This document shows, piece by piece, positions 50,789 to 60,453 of a DNA stretch of 64,000 bases; the first letter of the stretch is position 1; every line of letters begins with the position of its first letter. The DNA is from Dyadobacter soli (lineage in GTDB: Bacteria; Bacteroidota; Bacteroidia; Cytophagales; Spirosomataceae), in assembly GCF_900101885.1 (NCBI RefSeq), contig NZ_FNAN01000001.1, positions 496,001-560,000 on the forward strand. Direction: 5' to 3'. The notes under the pieces were generated by a model. The model was given only the letters and a program-made list of their open reading frames with translations, did no database searches and was not told the origin of the DNA. The position numbers and the translations under genes were made by a program.

Positions 50789-52087
50789 TTATTTGCCTTT
50801 CAGTTTGTCGACCAGCCAGTTGTTCATCACATCGCGCTCGTCGGAGTAGGTCCAGTGGCCGGTGTCGAGGTATAATTTGAGTTCTTTCTGAGCGGTGGTC
50901 ACATTATAGGCTGCGTACATTGAGGTAGGGGGGCAGGTTTCGTCATTGAAACCCCAGATATAAAGCCCCGGCGCCTTCACGCGCCGCGCAAAATTGACCA
51001 CGTCGTAGTACGAAACCGTATTCAGTTTTTCCTTGGTATTATTGGTTTTGACCCCGTTTTTATCAAAATAATGCGGCCATCCGCCTGCGCGGCCATGGAG
51101 GTAACCCGTCACATCGCTCAATGCGGGATAAAATGCGCCCAGCCATTTCACGCGCGGGTCGAGGCCGGCGGTGATGATCGACAACGCGCCACCCTGGCTA
51201 CCGCCTGTCACGGCGAGATTGGTGCCGTCATATTGAGGTAAGCTGGTAAGGAAGTCGTTCGCGCGAACGCAACCGAGGTACACGCGTTTGTAGTAGAATT
51301 TATCCTTATCATCCAGATTATAAGCAGGATAGCCATTCAGTACGCCCTGGCCCATATCGAGGTAAACGGCCGGGTCCAGGATCACGGGAATGCCGTGGAT
51401 ACCGATTTCGAGGGTGATAATGTCCTTATCGGCAGTGGTTACGTCGCCGTAATAGGCACGCACGCCGGCACCGGGCACGCGCAGCAGCGCAGGATATTTA
51501 CCTTCTTTTTTAGGCACACTCAAAATGCCGTACACGCGCACGCCCGGACGGTTGTTCTGTAAACTCAGGTGGTAAACATTTGTTTTTTCAGTACAGCGAT
51601 CGGGTAACAACGTCATTTTAGCATCCATCGGAACGGCAGCCAGTTCTTTCTTTGCATTCGCCCAGAATGTGTCGAAATCTTCCGGGTTCGCAACGGTTGG
51701 CTGTATTTTCAATGGGTCGAAACCTGCTGTGGCCAGGCCGCGGAACTCCACGCCGTCGACGGTTGCCCAGGCGATGCAGCGAAGGAAGCCGGGTGTTTTG
51801 AGTGTGCCACCGTCGATTTTCAATGTACCATCGGCGGCTGTCTTGGTTTCTTTGATAGTAGGTTCGAGCTTTTCCAAACCGATTTCGTACCGCACCTGTG
51901 CATTCTTAACGGGGTTACCGTTGCGCAGCACGCTGATCATAAATTGTACTTTATCCCCGGGTTTGTAGGTCCAGTCGTCGCGGTCGGCGGTGACGATCAC
52001 CTCCACGGGCCTGCGTGCGGGTTGCGCGTGCAGGGCAAGAAGGGTAATCCAGAAGAAGAGTTGACTTAGTAAAAGACGATTTTTCAT
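50789..52087 (-). CDS. Acetylxylan esterase / CE7-type carbohydrate esterase, exported
   Basis: A 432-residue alpha/beta hydrolase with a signal peptide (MKNRLLLSQLFFWITLLALHA). A beta-sandwich of about 90 residues precedes the catalytic module. The nucleophile Ser is in VTGGSQGGALS, the acid in WGFNDETCPPTS and the His in LDTGHWTYS, the pattern of CE7 (AXE1) esterases. It likely removes acetyl groups from plant oligosaccharides. The start at 52087 is used since it opens the signal peptide. First gene of a two-gene operon with the Gfo/Idh gene. Confidence 0.92.
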   Translation of the reverse strand: MKNRLLLSQLFFWITLLALHAQPARRPVEVIVTADRDDWTYKPGDKVQFMISVLRNGNPVKNAQVRYEIGLEKLEPTIKETKTAADGTLKIDGGTLKTPGFLRCIAWATVDGVEFRGLATAGFDPLKIQPTVANPEDFDTFWANAKKELAAVPMDAKMTLLPDRCTEKTNVYHLSLQNNRPGVRVYGILSVPKKEGKYPALLRVPGAGVRAYYGDVTTADKDIITLEIGIHGIPVILDPAVYLDMGQGVLNGYPAYNLDDKDKFYYKRVYLGCVRANDFLTSLPQYDGTNLAVTGGSQGGALSIITAGLDPRVKWLGAFYPALSDVTGYLHGRAGGWPHYFDKNGVKTNNTKEKLNTVSYYDVVNFARRVKAPGLYIWGFNDETCPPTSMYAAYNVTTAQKELKLYLDTGHWTYSDERDVMNNWLVDKLKGK

Positions 52088-52250
52088 AGACCGGCAATTT
52101 GTTCTATTTTGTGATCTGATATAATGAGCATTGAAGAGGTAAAGGGCAAAAACGCCTGAATCTTTATATGTAACCCTATTTTTTTTGTGATTTGAATTAA
52201 TTTGCCGCGTGATAAGCCGCATCAGGCATTTGGAAAAAGTATAGAAAGCA

Positions 52251-52997
52251 TTGGAGCCAGTCAGGATCAATAAGTTCATTAGTGAAACCGGGTTTTGTTC
52301 GCGACGCGAAGCGGACAAACTCGTGGAGCAGGGCCGAGTCACGCTCAACGGCCGGAAGGCTGTTTTGGGCGATAAAGCCACGGACGGCGACGACGTGCGC
52401 GTCGACGGCAAGCCACTCAAAGCAAAAAAAGCGGGTGTCTATATCGCATTCAACAAACCGGTGGGCATTACCTGCACCACCGAGCGGCAAATCAAGGGCA
52501 ATATCATCGATTACATTCGCCATAAGGAGCGCATTTTTCCCATCGGCCGCCTCGACAAGCCTTCCGAAGGACTGATATTCCTCACGAGCGACGGCGATAT
52601 CGTCAACAAAATCCTCCGCGCGGGCAATAACCACGAAAAGGAATATGTGGTAACCGTTAACAAACCCGTTACGCCCGATTTTATACAGAAAATGGCTTCC
52701 GGCGTGCCCATTCTGGGGATTATTACCAAAAAATGCTTCGTGCGGAAAGAGGGCCCTTTTGTATTTACCATTATTTTAACCCAAGGCCTCAACCGCCAGA
52801 TCCGCCGCATGTGCGAATACCTGGGTTACAATGTGACGAAGCTGAAACGTGTCCGCATTATGAATGTGTCGCTGGATGATTTACCGGTGGGTAAATGGCG
52901 GAACCTCACCGATGCCGAAATGAAGGAGATCAATGAGGCAGTAGCGGCATCGACCAAAACGGAGGAGGGGTCTTATCTCGCGGATTGGGACGAATGA
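52251..52997 (+). CDS. rluF: 23S rRNA pseudouridine(2604) synthase RluF
   Basis: A 248-residue enzyme. An S4 RNA-binding domain ([20 protein letters not shown]) is followed by the RsuA-type catalytic domain with the Asp in [17 protein letters not shown] and the later [16 protein letters not shown], characteristic of RluF. The probable start is TTG at 52251, directly before the conserved S4 sequence. It is convergent with the VWA gene of the five-gene cluster; an inverted polypurine repeat fills the junction. Confidence 0.92.
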   Translation: MEPVRINKFISETGFCSRREADKLVEQGRVTLNGRKAVLGDKATDGDDVRVDGKPLKAKKAGVYIAFNKPVGITCTTERQIKGNIIDYIRHKERIFPIGRLDKPSEGLIFLTSDGDIVNKILRAGNNHEKEYVVTVNKPVTPDFIQKMASGVPILGIITKKCFVRKEGPFVFTIILTQGLNRQIRRMCEYLGYNVTKLKRVRIMNVSLDDLPVGKWRNLTDAEMKEINEAVAASTKTEEGSYLADWDE

Positions 52998-53107
52998 AAG
53001 GGAGGGGAATGGGAGGAAAGGGAGGATGGAGGAAAGGGAGGATGGGTGTCTTTTCCCTTTCCTCCCTTCCTCCATCCTCCTTTCTTCCCTTCCCCCTTTC
53101 CTCCCTT
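52996..53107. repeat. Inverted polypurine/polypyrimidine repeat between convergent genes
   Basis: A purine arm (52996-53045: GGGAGG, GGAAAGGGAGG and GGATGGAGG words) is followed by a pyrimidine arm (53052-53107) that is its imperfect reverse complement, so a hairpin of about 45 bp is possible. The words match those of the polypurine tract at 8436-8530. It may terminate transcription on both sides. Confidence 0.85.
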
Positions 53108-54237
53108 TATAATTTAATATCATTCCCAGCCGCCCACATGGCGATATCCTGCTTGCTTAGCGCAGCGGCCATCAGGTCGGGGAACTGATCGGGGGTGCAG
53201 GCGAAGACTGGGATGCCGAGGCTGGCAAAGAACTCGGCGTTTTTGTGATCGTAAAAGGGTGCGCCTTCGTCGTTGAGCGCGAGCAGCGTGATGACCTGAA
53301 CGCCCGTGTCGACCAATTGCGCTACTTTTTTGCGCATTTCAATTTCGTTGCCGCCTTCGTACAGGTCGCTGATGAGCACGAGTACCGTATCGAGCGGGCG
53401 GGTGATGAGCTGCTGGCAGTAGCTGAGCGCCTTGTGAATGTCGGTGCCGCCGCCGAGTTGTACGCCGAAAAGCAGGTCCACCGGATCTTTGAGCTCCTCG
53501 GTGAGGTCTGCGACTGATGTGTCGAATACCACCATTTTGGTCGTTACGGCGGGAATCGAGGCTATTACGGAGCCGAAAATGCCAGAGTAAATCACCGAAG
53601 TCCCCATCGAACCGCTCTGGTCGATACATAATACCACATCCTTCAATGCCTTCCGCTTCCTGCCGTAACCAATTCGTATTTCGGGAATAACCGTCTGGTA
53701 ATCCGGTTGATAGTGTTTCAGGTTCTTACGGATCGTTTCATGCCAGTTGATCTCGTTATGGCGGGGTCGCTTGTTTCGTGCCGCTCGGTTAAGGCTACCG
53801 GTAATGGCCTGCTGGGTCGGGCCGGCCAGTTTTTGTATTAATTGCTCAACCACTTTACGAATAACCTCGCGGGCCGTGGCTTTGGTTTTTTCGGGAATAA
53901 GCTTGCCCAGCGTCATCAGGTTGGCGACGAGCTGAATATCGGGAACAATGGTTTCGAGCATTTCGGGTTCGGTGAGCATCGAGGTCAGTTTTAGGCGTTT
54001 CAATGCATCCTGCTGCATAACCTTCACAATCGAGGTAGGGAAGTATTCGCGGATATCGCCGAGCCAGCGCGACACATTGGGCGAGGATGCACCCAGGCCG
54101 CCCTTCCTTTCAGAGTTATAGAGGGCTTCCAATGTCCGGTCTATCCCGGCCTCTTCCTTCGTGAGGGTGTATTCGAGCTCGTCCTGCGTTTCCTTGCCGA
54201 GCACGAGCCGCCACCTTTTTACAGCGTTATCATCCAT
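53107..54237 (-). CDS. VWA domain protein (YehP-like) of the MoxR cluster
   Basis: A 375-residue protein. The N-terminal 180 residues are helical and family-specific. The C-terminal VWA domain has a full metal site: DVVLCIDQSGSMGTS (D-x-S-x-S), LGGGTDIHKAL (Thr) and VLISDLYEGG (Asp). VWA proteins are usual partners of MoxR ATPases and here it closes the five-gene operon, 10 bp after the DUF5682 gene. It resembles E. coli YehP by architecture. Start chosen at MDDNAVKRWR. Confidence 0.9.
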   Translation of the reverse strand: MDDNAVKRWRLVLGKETQDELEYTLTKEEAGIDRTLEALYNSERKGGLGASSPNVSRWLGDIREYFPTSIVKVMQQDALKRLKLTSMLTEPEMLETIVPDIQLVANLMTLGKLIPEKTKATAREVIRKVVEQLIQKLAGPTQQAITGSLNRAARNKRPRHNEINWHETIRKNLKHYQPDYQTVIPEIRIGYGRKRKALKDVVLCIDQSGSMGTSVIYSGIFGSVIASIPAVTTKMVVFDTSVADLTEELKDPVDLLFGVQLGGGTDIHKALSYCQQLITRPLDTVLVLISDLYEGGNEIEMRKKVAQLVDTGVQVITLLALNDEGAPFYDHKNAEFFASLGIPVFACTPDQFPDLMAAALSKQDIAMWAAGNDIKL

Positions 54238-54247
54238 TTTAGTTGTA

Positions 54248-56446
54248 TTAAAAACCCATGAGCATTTCAAGTACCGGCAGCACCTTTTCAGCTCTTTGGG
54301 GGTCGATGTCGATGGTTTGAGGGATTAATGCACCGGCTTTGCCCTGCTTTGCACGTCCTGCAATTTTTCTTTTTTCTACATTACTGAAATTAGCGAATGT
54401 ACGCCTTAGCAACGGAACCACTTGCAGAAACGTCTCGTCGTCAAGCGATTGTAGCCAGTCATTCACCACGGCCCAGATCACGTCGTCCAGGATCAGCACG
54501 GTGGCAGCGTCGGTGAGGAAACCTTCCAGCCAGTTGGCCGAGGCCGATGGTTCATTGCTAGGCGAAAGTGCTTTTGAAAATGCATTGAAAGTGCTGTCCA
54601 TGCCGAGCTGTCGGCTGTCGTACAATGCTTTACAGCAATAGCCCTGGATAAACGGTGCCGTGCGGTCGGCATGGAAAATCGTTTCCAATGCGGCCGTCCA
54701 GTCTTCCGTCAATTCCGGTTTTTCCAGCATCCGGATCGCCTGGTTAACCTCCTTGATTTTGTCCGTCATTACTGCGGCCTGTTCGTCGTCGATGCCGGTG
54801 CAGCCGGCAGGCAGGCCTGCGATAGCGCGGTAAAAAATAGTGGTCATGATCAGGTCGATGCTTTCGCGGTCGGTTTTTCGCACATTACCGTACCGGCTCA
54901 CCTGCGCAAGCGGCGGGAACGCGTCCATGAGCATGGAAATATCGGAGGTACTGGCTGCCAGTTCATCCATTTTTTGCATTACCGCATTCAGTGCCGTCGG
55001 TAAGTCCGCCGGGATCGCACTTTGCACCAGGGGCGTAATCTCATCCAGCCGCGTGCATTTGCTGGCGGTGTTTTTGAGGTATTTCGTGGCGGCCTCTTCC
55101 ACCGTATTGCCCCAGGGCGCTTTTTCCAGGAGCCTAATCGTCAGTTCGGGATACCAGCGCAGCGTCCATTCCTCTTTGAAAGTGCCTTTACCGCTAACGG
55201 ATTCCATCGTACCCCAGTTAATATCGAGCAGTTGCAGGCGGTGTAGCAAAATACTCTTTTGCAGGTCATTCTCTTCCCGCAAATCCAGCTTCAATGTCTT
55301 ATGTTCCGGTACGACCTTGATTCGGAACCGCTTGGCAAGCAGTTCGAGGTTGCGTTGCAGCGGTACCTGCGGCGTTCCTTCCGGTATCTGACCGAATGCC
55401 TTACCGACAATCAGCTCGCGGTAAATGACTTTCATGAGCACGGGCTCACCCATACACATCACTGCCACTGTGGCTTCGTTCAACTCTTTCAACCCCGGCC
55501 GCGGGAATCCCCGCAACCCAGCCAATGCACCAGCCAATCGAACCGCCTCGATAATATGCGCCGAGGAGATATCTACCTGGTTCTCGCGGAACACGCGTGC
55601 GGTATGCGAAAGCCAAAGCGTGCCATGGTCATCAGGATGCTGCCAATGGTGCATATACCAGCCCGGCGACTCCACGCCCGCGCCATAACCGCTTTCAAAT
55701 GCCATACGGTCGTTGGTCCAGGGAATCCAGGTACTTTCGACTTTGGTTTTGGGCAGATTTTTCAGAAGCGCATCGTCCTCTTTTTGCTTGGGCAGCTGTG
55801 TGAGCGCAGGCACATGCCATGCGCCGCATATTACCGCAATGCGTTCAAAACCTTCTTTCTGTGCAATGCGAATAGATTTTCGCATAAATGCCTCCCGGAT
55901 ATCTTCTCTGCGGTCGGCTCTTTGCGGCAGGGTCTGCCGCAGGGCCGCCATGCTCTCGGCAATGGCTTCAAAAACTTCATAGGGCTGCTGCGCGATCTCA
56001 AAACGATGTTCCCACCATTCTTCCGGGTCGTCGAATCCGGCTATTTCGGCTAGGTAAGCGATCGGGTTTTTCCGGACGTGTGCTGCGAGTTCCGATGTCT
56101 CGTTGTGAAGCGGCGTTTCTTTCCATTCCGTGGCAAATCCATGCGCCAGCGGCATGTCGATGAAGCGCAAGGGAATATGGTTATTCAATCCGTATAGAAT
56201 AGCATTCCATTCCGGGCTGTGAATGGTAAATGGATAAAATACGGCCTGTTGGGGATTGTCCGGCACATATGCCAGCAACGCTACCGGAGGCTGCATATCC
56301 TTGTGCGCCGCCCACGAAAGCATTGCTTCGCCCTCGGGCGGGCCTTCGATCAGAATGATATCCGGCTGGATTTCCGCCAATGCGTTCAGTACGTGCCGTG
56401 AAGAGCCGGGGCCATGGTGCCTGATTCCTAAAAGATGAACGGACAT
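54248..56446 (-). CDS. DUF5682 family protein (YehM-like)
   Basis: A 732-residue cytoplasmic protein. The N terminus reads VHLLGIRHHGPGSSRHVLNAL then DIILIEGPPEGEAML. This pairing of G-x-R-H-H and D-x-x-x-x-E-G-P recalls the core of TraB/ChaN-like proteins, where similar His and Glu bind metal; later AVICGAWHVPAL fits a further loop. The remaining 500 residues are helical with no recognised motif. It sits between MoxR and VWA genes with 10-bp gaps. E. coli yehM is the likely counterpart. Function unknown. Confidence 0.85.
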   Translation of the reverse strand: MSVHLLGIRHHGPGSSRHVLNALAEIQPDIILIEGPPEGEAMLSWAAHKDMQPPVALLAYVPDNPQQAVFYPFTIHSPEWNAILYGLNNHIPLRFIDMPLAHGFATEWKETPLHNETSELAAHVRKNPIAYLAEIAGFDDPEEWWEHRFEIAQQPYEVFEAIAESMAALRQTLPQRADRREDIREAFMRKSIRIAQKEGFERIAVICGAWHVPALTQLPKQKEDDALLKNLPKTKVESTWIPWTNDRMAFESGYGAGVESPGWYMHHWQHPDDHGTLWLSHTARVFRENQVDISSAHIIEAVRLAGALAGLRGFPRPGLKELNEATVAVMCMGEPVLMKVIYRELIVGKAFGQIPEGTPQVPLQRNLELLAKRFRIKVVPEHKTLKLDLREENDLQKSILLHRLQLLDINWGTMESVSGKGTFKEEWTLRWYPELTIRLLEKAPWGNTVEEAATKYLKNTASKCTRLDEITPLVQSAIPADLPTALNAVMQKMDELAASTSDISMLMDAFPPLAQVSRYGNVRKTDRESIDLIMTTIFYRAIAGLPAGCTGIDDEQAAVMTDKIKEVNQAIRMLEKPELTEDWTAALETIFHADRTAPFIQGYCCKALYDSRQLGMDSTFNAFSKALSPSNEPSASANWLEGFLTDAATVLILDDVIWAVVNDWLQSLDDETFLQVVPLLRRTFANFSNVEKRKIAGRAKQGKAGALIPQTIDIDPQRAEKVLPVLEMLMGF

Positions 56447-56456
56447 AGGATTCTGA

Positions 56457-57539
56457 TCAGATTATTTCCCTGCAAGCCCTGTAAATGTCTTTCCAACCAT
56501 CGCGCTGTTTAAGCACGGTTTCCATGTATTCCTGGAAGACAATCTTGTCCTGTACCGGGTCCTTGATGATTGCTCCGATCAGTCCGCTTGCCAGATCGTC
56601 CGCTCTGAGGCTGGCGTCGCCGAAATGATAGGCTAATGATAATCCGCTGTTCATCACAGAGATAGCTTCCGCCGTGCTCAATGTGCCGGACGGGGATTTG
56701 AGTTTTGTTTTACCATCGGAAGAAACGCCATTCCGCAACTCGCGGAATACCGTGACAATGCGGTTAATCTCTTCCAGAATAGGCTTTTCAACCGGCAGAT
56801 CAATCGATTTACTGAAACTCGCGACGCGCTGCTGCACAATTTCTACTTCTTCCTCAATTGTTTCGGGCACGGGCAGGATTACGGTGTTGAACCTGCGCTT
56901 CAATGCACTGGAAAGGTCGTTGACACCCTTATCGCGGTTGTTGGCGGTGGCGATGATATTAAAACCGCGAACGGCCATGACCTTGGTATTCAGCTCGGGA
57001 ATGGGGAGCATTTTTTCTGAAAGAATGGTGATAAGGCTGTCCTGCACATCGGAACCAATGCGCGTAAGCTCTTCCACACGCACAATTTTGCCTTCCTTCA
57101 TCCCGCGCATTACCGGCGTCTCGACAATGGCCTCCGGTACCGGCCCGGCCGAAAGCAACTGGGCATAATTCCATCCATAGCGCACGGAATCTTCGCCAGT
57201 ACCTGCTGTTCCCTGGATCACAAGGCCCGAGTCACCGGAAATCGCCGCGCTGATGTGTTCCGAAACCCAGGATTTGGCCGTTCCAGGCAAACCATAAAGC
57301 AGCAGCGCGCGGTCGGTGGTGAGGGTTGCCACGGCAATTTCCATGAGCCGCCGGTTGCCGATGTATTTGCAGGATATTTCAAATCCATTGTCGAGCGTGC
57401 CGCCCATGAGGTAGGTCACCACCGCATGTGGCGACAGCAGCCAGTTTTCCGGCCGCGTGTGCTTGTCGTGTTTTTTAAGTTCTTCGATTTCCTGCGCAAA
57501 TTGCGCTTCGGCTGCCTGCCGTAGAATGTTTTGTGACAT
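56457..57539 (-). CDS. MoxR family AAA+ ATPase (YehL-like)
   Basis: A 360-residue ATPase. Walker A is GLPGTAKSWVSE. The Walker B region reads KIVRVEELTRI, so the usual Asp-Glu is Glu-Glu. Sensor 1 is NIIATANNRDKG and an Arg finger candidate lies in SSALKRRFNTVILPVP. MoxR proteins remodel or insert cofactors into partner proteins with VWA proteins as adaptors. The start at 57539 (MSQNILRQAAEAQ) lies 5 bp after the DUF5691 stop. Together with SWIM, DUF5682 and VWA genes it matches the YehL subgroup. Confidence 0.92.
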   Translation of the reverse strand: MSQNILRQAAEAQFAQEIEELKKHDKHTRPENWLLSPHAVVTYLMGGTLDNGFEISCKYIGNRRLMEIAVATLTTDRALLLYGLPGTAKSWVSEHISAAISGDSGLVIQGTAGTGEDSVRYGWNYAQLLSAGPVPEAIVETPVMRGMKEGKIVRVEELTRIGSDVQDSLITILSEKMLPIPELNTKVMAVRGFNIIATANNRDKGVNDLSSALKRRFNTVILPVPETIEEEVEIVQQRVASFSKSIDLPVEKPILEEINRIVTVFRELRNGVSSDGKTKLKSPSGTLSTAEAISVMNSGLSLAYHFGDASLRADDLASGLIGAIIKDPVQDKIVFQEYMETVLKQRDGWKDIYRACREII

Positions 57540-57543
57540 GTTT

Positions 57544-59007
57544 TTAAGCAATGTTTTTTCGTAGTTCAACCATGCGCATCATTTCTGATGCCTGGTTTTT
57601 GAAATATCTCAACTGGTAGTCCTGCCGGGGATCGTCGGTGTATTTTTTCAAAACGGGCATGATGCTGTAAGGTAGCTGCAATGCAAGACGCTGATAAGTT
57701 GCCTGGGTAATATGGTAGGGAAACTTGGAAAGATGATCGAGCAATTGTTCGGCCAGCCGGTCGGGCAGGAGCGAATAGGCGTCGTCCAGCAGGTAAGCAA
57801 ACAGGTTCGCTGCATTGCCATTCAGGAATTGCAGGTAAAACGGCAACCGCTCCGACGGCGCCAGCGCATCCAGCAGGCCAATGTCGCGCGCATCTCCCCG
57901 GTGCAGCAGCGCCAGCGCCCAGGATTTGCATTTGAAATGCACGGCTGCGGATGTCAGGAAAGGCAGTAATGCTTTGGCTGCGGGATGTTCAAGAAACAAT
58001 GCAATCAGTTCCTGGTCATTGATATTCAACGAATTAGATAAGGCAACAGGATCGATTGCCGAAAGTAGTTGCCCGGCGATGAACACATGGTCCTGAACGC
58101 CTTTTTCCGTACTCACTTTTTCAATACCCGTTTTGAAAATACTTTCGTCGGGCGTTACGTCCTCGGCAATAATAACCTTCTTTTTCTTCATAACCAGTAA
58201 ATGCCGCTCCTCCCGCACCTCGATCATCCGCAGCAGCCATTCGCGATGCTGACGATTGATAGCTGAGCCCTGAATCTGTCGGAGCATTCCAATGGCGGTT
58301 TCCCGTACCTTCTGACTTTTGTCGGTTGTCAGTTTTTGAAGGAAAGTTTCATCCGAAAGTGATAGCCCGCAATTCAGTAATTGCAGCAATGCGAGCCGGT
58401 TACCGGCATTTTCCTGGCTCAATGTAGTTTCCAAAAGCACAATGGCAGCACTCGGGTCTTTTTTACGCAATGCCGAAAGAAAGGCTTTTCGGGCCTCCGT
58501 CGAACCGGTTTCCCATACGTTTTCGTCTTCTGCCGTCCCGTCCCGCAATGCCTTCCACCGCGGGTTCAAACCACAGAGCCATTGGCCCGTTGTTCCGCAA
58601 ATGCCGGTTAAGTTTTGCCGGTCATGCTTGCTTTCAAGCGCCTTATCGAGAATCGTAGGAACAAGCTGTGGCTGAATTACTTCGTTCCGTTGCACAATCC
58701 TGAAAACCAGGAATGCAAATAACACATCGTCCTGGTCTTTGAGCGCGGATTGCAGCAATGAGGCGAGCTGGCCTGTAACGATCGCCTGCGCCTCGGGTGG
58801 ACATTCTGGTAAATGGGAATCTATCACAACCGGCTTGGTACCGGCTTCTTCGTAAAGCAGGGATACGAATGCCATTTTCAGAAAGCGGTCCTCCTTACTG
58901 GTGGGCATGGCTTGTATCTTAGCATAAATCTCCGGCGCACCGGGGGATATTTCTGGCATGTGCCTGTCGGTACCGAGCAACGCCGCCTTCAATATTTCTG
59001 TATTCAT
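57544..59007 (-). CDS. DUF5691 family protein
   Basis: A 487-residue, largely helical protein that starts MNTEILKAALLGTDRHMPE, the typical beginning of DUF5691. Repeated helical pairs (for example TLSQENAGNRLALLQLLNCGL then KLTTDKSQKVRETAIGMLRQ) look like HEAT-type repeats, suggesting a scaffold. No catalytic motif is evident. Its start overlaps the SWIM gene stop by 4 bp. It is extra to the four E. coli yeh genes. Confidence 0.88.
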   Translation of the reverse strand: MNTEILKAALLGTDRHMPEISPGAPEIYAKIQAMPTSKEDRFLKMAFVSLLYEEAGTKPVVIDSHLPECPPEAQAIVTGQLASLLQSALKDQDDVLFAFLVFRIVQRNEVIQPQLVPTILDKALESKHDRQNLTGICGTTGQWLCGLNPRWKALRDGTAEDENVWETGSTEARKAFLSALRKKDPSAAIVLLETTLSQENAGNRLALLQLLNCGLSLSDETFLQKLTTDKSQKVRETAIGMLRQIQGSAINRQHREWLLRMIEVREERHLLVMKKKKVIIAEDVTPDESIFKTGIEKVSTEKGVQDHVFIAGQLLSAIDPVALSNSLNINDQELIALFLEHPAAKALLPFLTSAAVHFKCKSWALALLHRGDARDIGLLDALAPSERLPFYLQFLNGNAANLFAYLLDDAYSLLPDRLAEQLLDHLSKFPYHITQATYQRLALQLPYSIMPVLKKYTDDPRQDYQLRYFKNQASEMMRMVELRKNIA

Positions 59008-60317
59008 GATTTCAGAAAAACACCCTGCCGGGCTGCCGAAATAAAATGTAAATCGAATTGTCCCTGCTCGCAAATGCCAAAGGCCGAAAACCGGCGCCCG
59101 CCAGAGAATGCGAGCATATTCCAGCATTCGTCTTCGGGATTCGATAGGGGAACGCTGAGCCCTTCTTGGTCAGTCAAAAACCACCGTTCGTTCGCAAAAG
59201 TCGCTTTCACGCCTTCGATCATGAAAGGTATTTGTTCTGCAAAAGGGTTTTTGCCTAATGTATCGGCAATATTGTTGTATATAGTTAAAAATGAGTCAGG
59301 TATGTTTATTTGGGCGGAGCGGCTGGTTACAGGACGTTGCTCGCGAATCAGCGCGCGCATAGGGACGGAGGCGGGGTAGTACACGATATCGGCATCTATT
59401 TGTATACCCGGAACGAGCATCGTCTGGTACGGCTGATTACCGGCGTAAAAATTCAATAGCAATGCAAACCGGCTGGTTCCAAGCCCGTACAGCCATATCC
59501 GTTCCGTAGTCACATTGCTTTCCTCCGACATCGTTACCGACAACACGATCCATTGATCGGTAATGGCTTCGGTTTGTAAAACTTCTTCCTTCGGAATCGT
59601 CCAGCCGATCAGCGTAGCAATGTCCCGTGCAGAGCCGGCTGGCAGTGTATCACGGTTACGATAACCTTCCGTTATCATGTAAATGCCTGATAATCTTTTT
59701 AATAGCTGCTTCTGCCAGCCTTCATTGAAAAAGTTGATTTCGCTGATTTGCCGCAGTTGGCTCGCCAGTCCTCCTGCTTGTGCGTCTACCATCCTGGCCG
59801 TGATGTTGTTATGGAACTGGTAAGCCTGCTGAGGTACGTGCGCAATGCCCGGCCGTATAACGTCGCTCAGCCAGGCGCGTACCTCTTCAATACCGCCGTT
59901 CACTTTCTTCTCGCGGGATTCCACACGTTTGGCGCGCGCGGTTTCATCCACGGGTTTTTCTTCTTTGGTTTCCTTCGTGGTTTCGCGGGCCTGTCTCTTG
60001 GAAAGCCATTCAGCCACATAGGCAGGCAATTCCGGATTTGCCGTAAATTTTCCCTGATCTTCGGAATACAATAAAAACAACGCCAAGCCGTGCTTGCAGG
60101 GGAATTTCCGGCTGGGGCAGTTGCATTTGAAAGCGATATTAGTCAGGTCGATGGCGGTCTGGTAGGGGTTTTTGCCGCTACCCTGACATTCTCCCCAGAT
60201 TGCCAGGTCGTTACAAGCCATCGTTACCCACTTACCAGGAGTGGCCAGCTGCCGGCCGGCTTTCGCCGAAACGTCGTCGGGTGCGAGTTGAAGAATCTGT
60301 TCGCGATTATATTGCAT
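59004..60317 (-). CDS. SWIM zinc-finger protein (YehQ-like)
   Basis: A 437-residue protein. The zinc finger lies near residue 70-86, with C-x-C-x6-C-x-H in FKCNCPSRKFPCKHGLAL, the SWIM consensus. A Lys/Glu-rich linker (about 110-140) separates it from a C-terminal region without known motifs. SWIM domains bind DNA or proteins. It is the first gene of the five-gene operon and diverges from the DUF5009 gene across a 136-bp gap that should contain the promoter. Confidence 0.9.
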   Translation of the reverse strand: MQYNREQILQLAPDDVSAKAGRQLATPGKWVTMACNDLAIWGECQGSGKNPYQTAIDLTNIAFKCNCPSRKFPCKHGLALFLLYSEDQGKFTANPELPAYVAEWLSKRQARETTKETKEEKPVDETARAKRVESREKKVNGGIEEVRAWLSDVIRPGIAHVPQQAYQFHNNITARMVDAQAGGLASQLRQISEINFFNEGWQKQLLKRLSGIYMITEGYRNRDTLPAGSARDIATLIGWTIPKEEVLQTEAITDQWIVLSVTMSEESNVTTERIWLYGLGTSRFALLLNFYAGNQPYQTMLVPGIQIDADIVYYPASVPMRALIREQRPVTSRSAQINIPDSFLTIYNNIADTLGKNPFAEQIPFMIEGVKATFANERWFLTDQEGLSVPLSNPEDECWNMLAFSGGRRFSAFGICEQGQFDLHFISAARQGVFLKS

Positions 60318-60453
60318 TCAACGGATGATGTCACTGATTCGAAAATCAAAAATAGGTATTGCAGGGAATAAATTGAGACAAATGTGCATACGTACTTTCT
60401 CGGCTATTTGAAGGCGAAAAAGCCCTATATTAGATTCTCCTAAACCTAAAACT

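Noticed and set aside
52088..52420. 111-residue N-terminal extension of the CE7 esterase
   Set aside because: It runs over the opposite strand of rluF; a signal peptide begins exactly at 52087.
52881..53123. Minus-strand frame with Arg/Gly/Glu-rich start
   Set aside because: It translates the polypurine repeat and the opposite strand of rluF; no family-like sequence.
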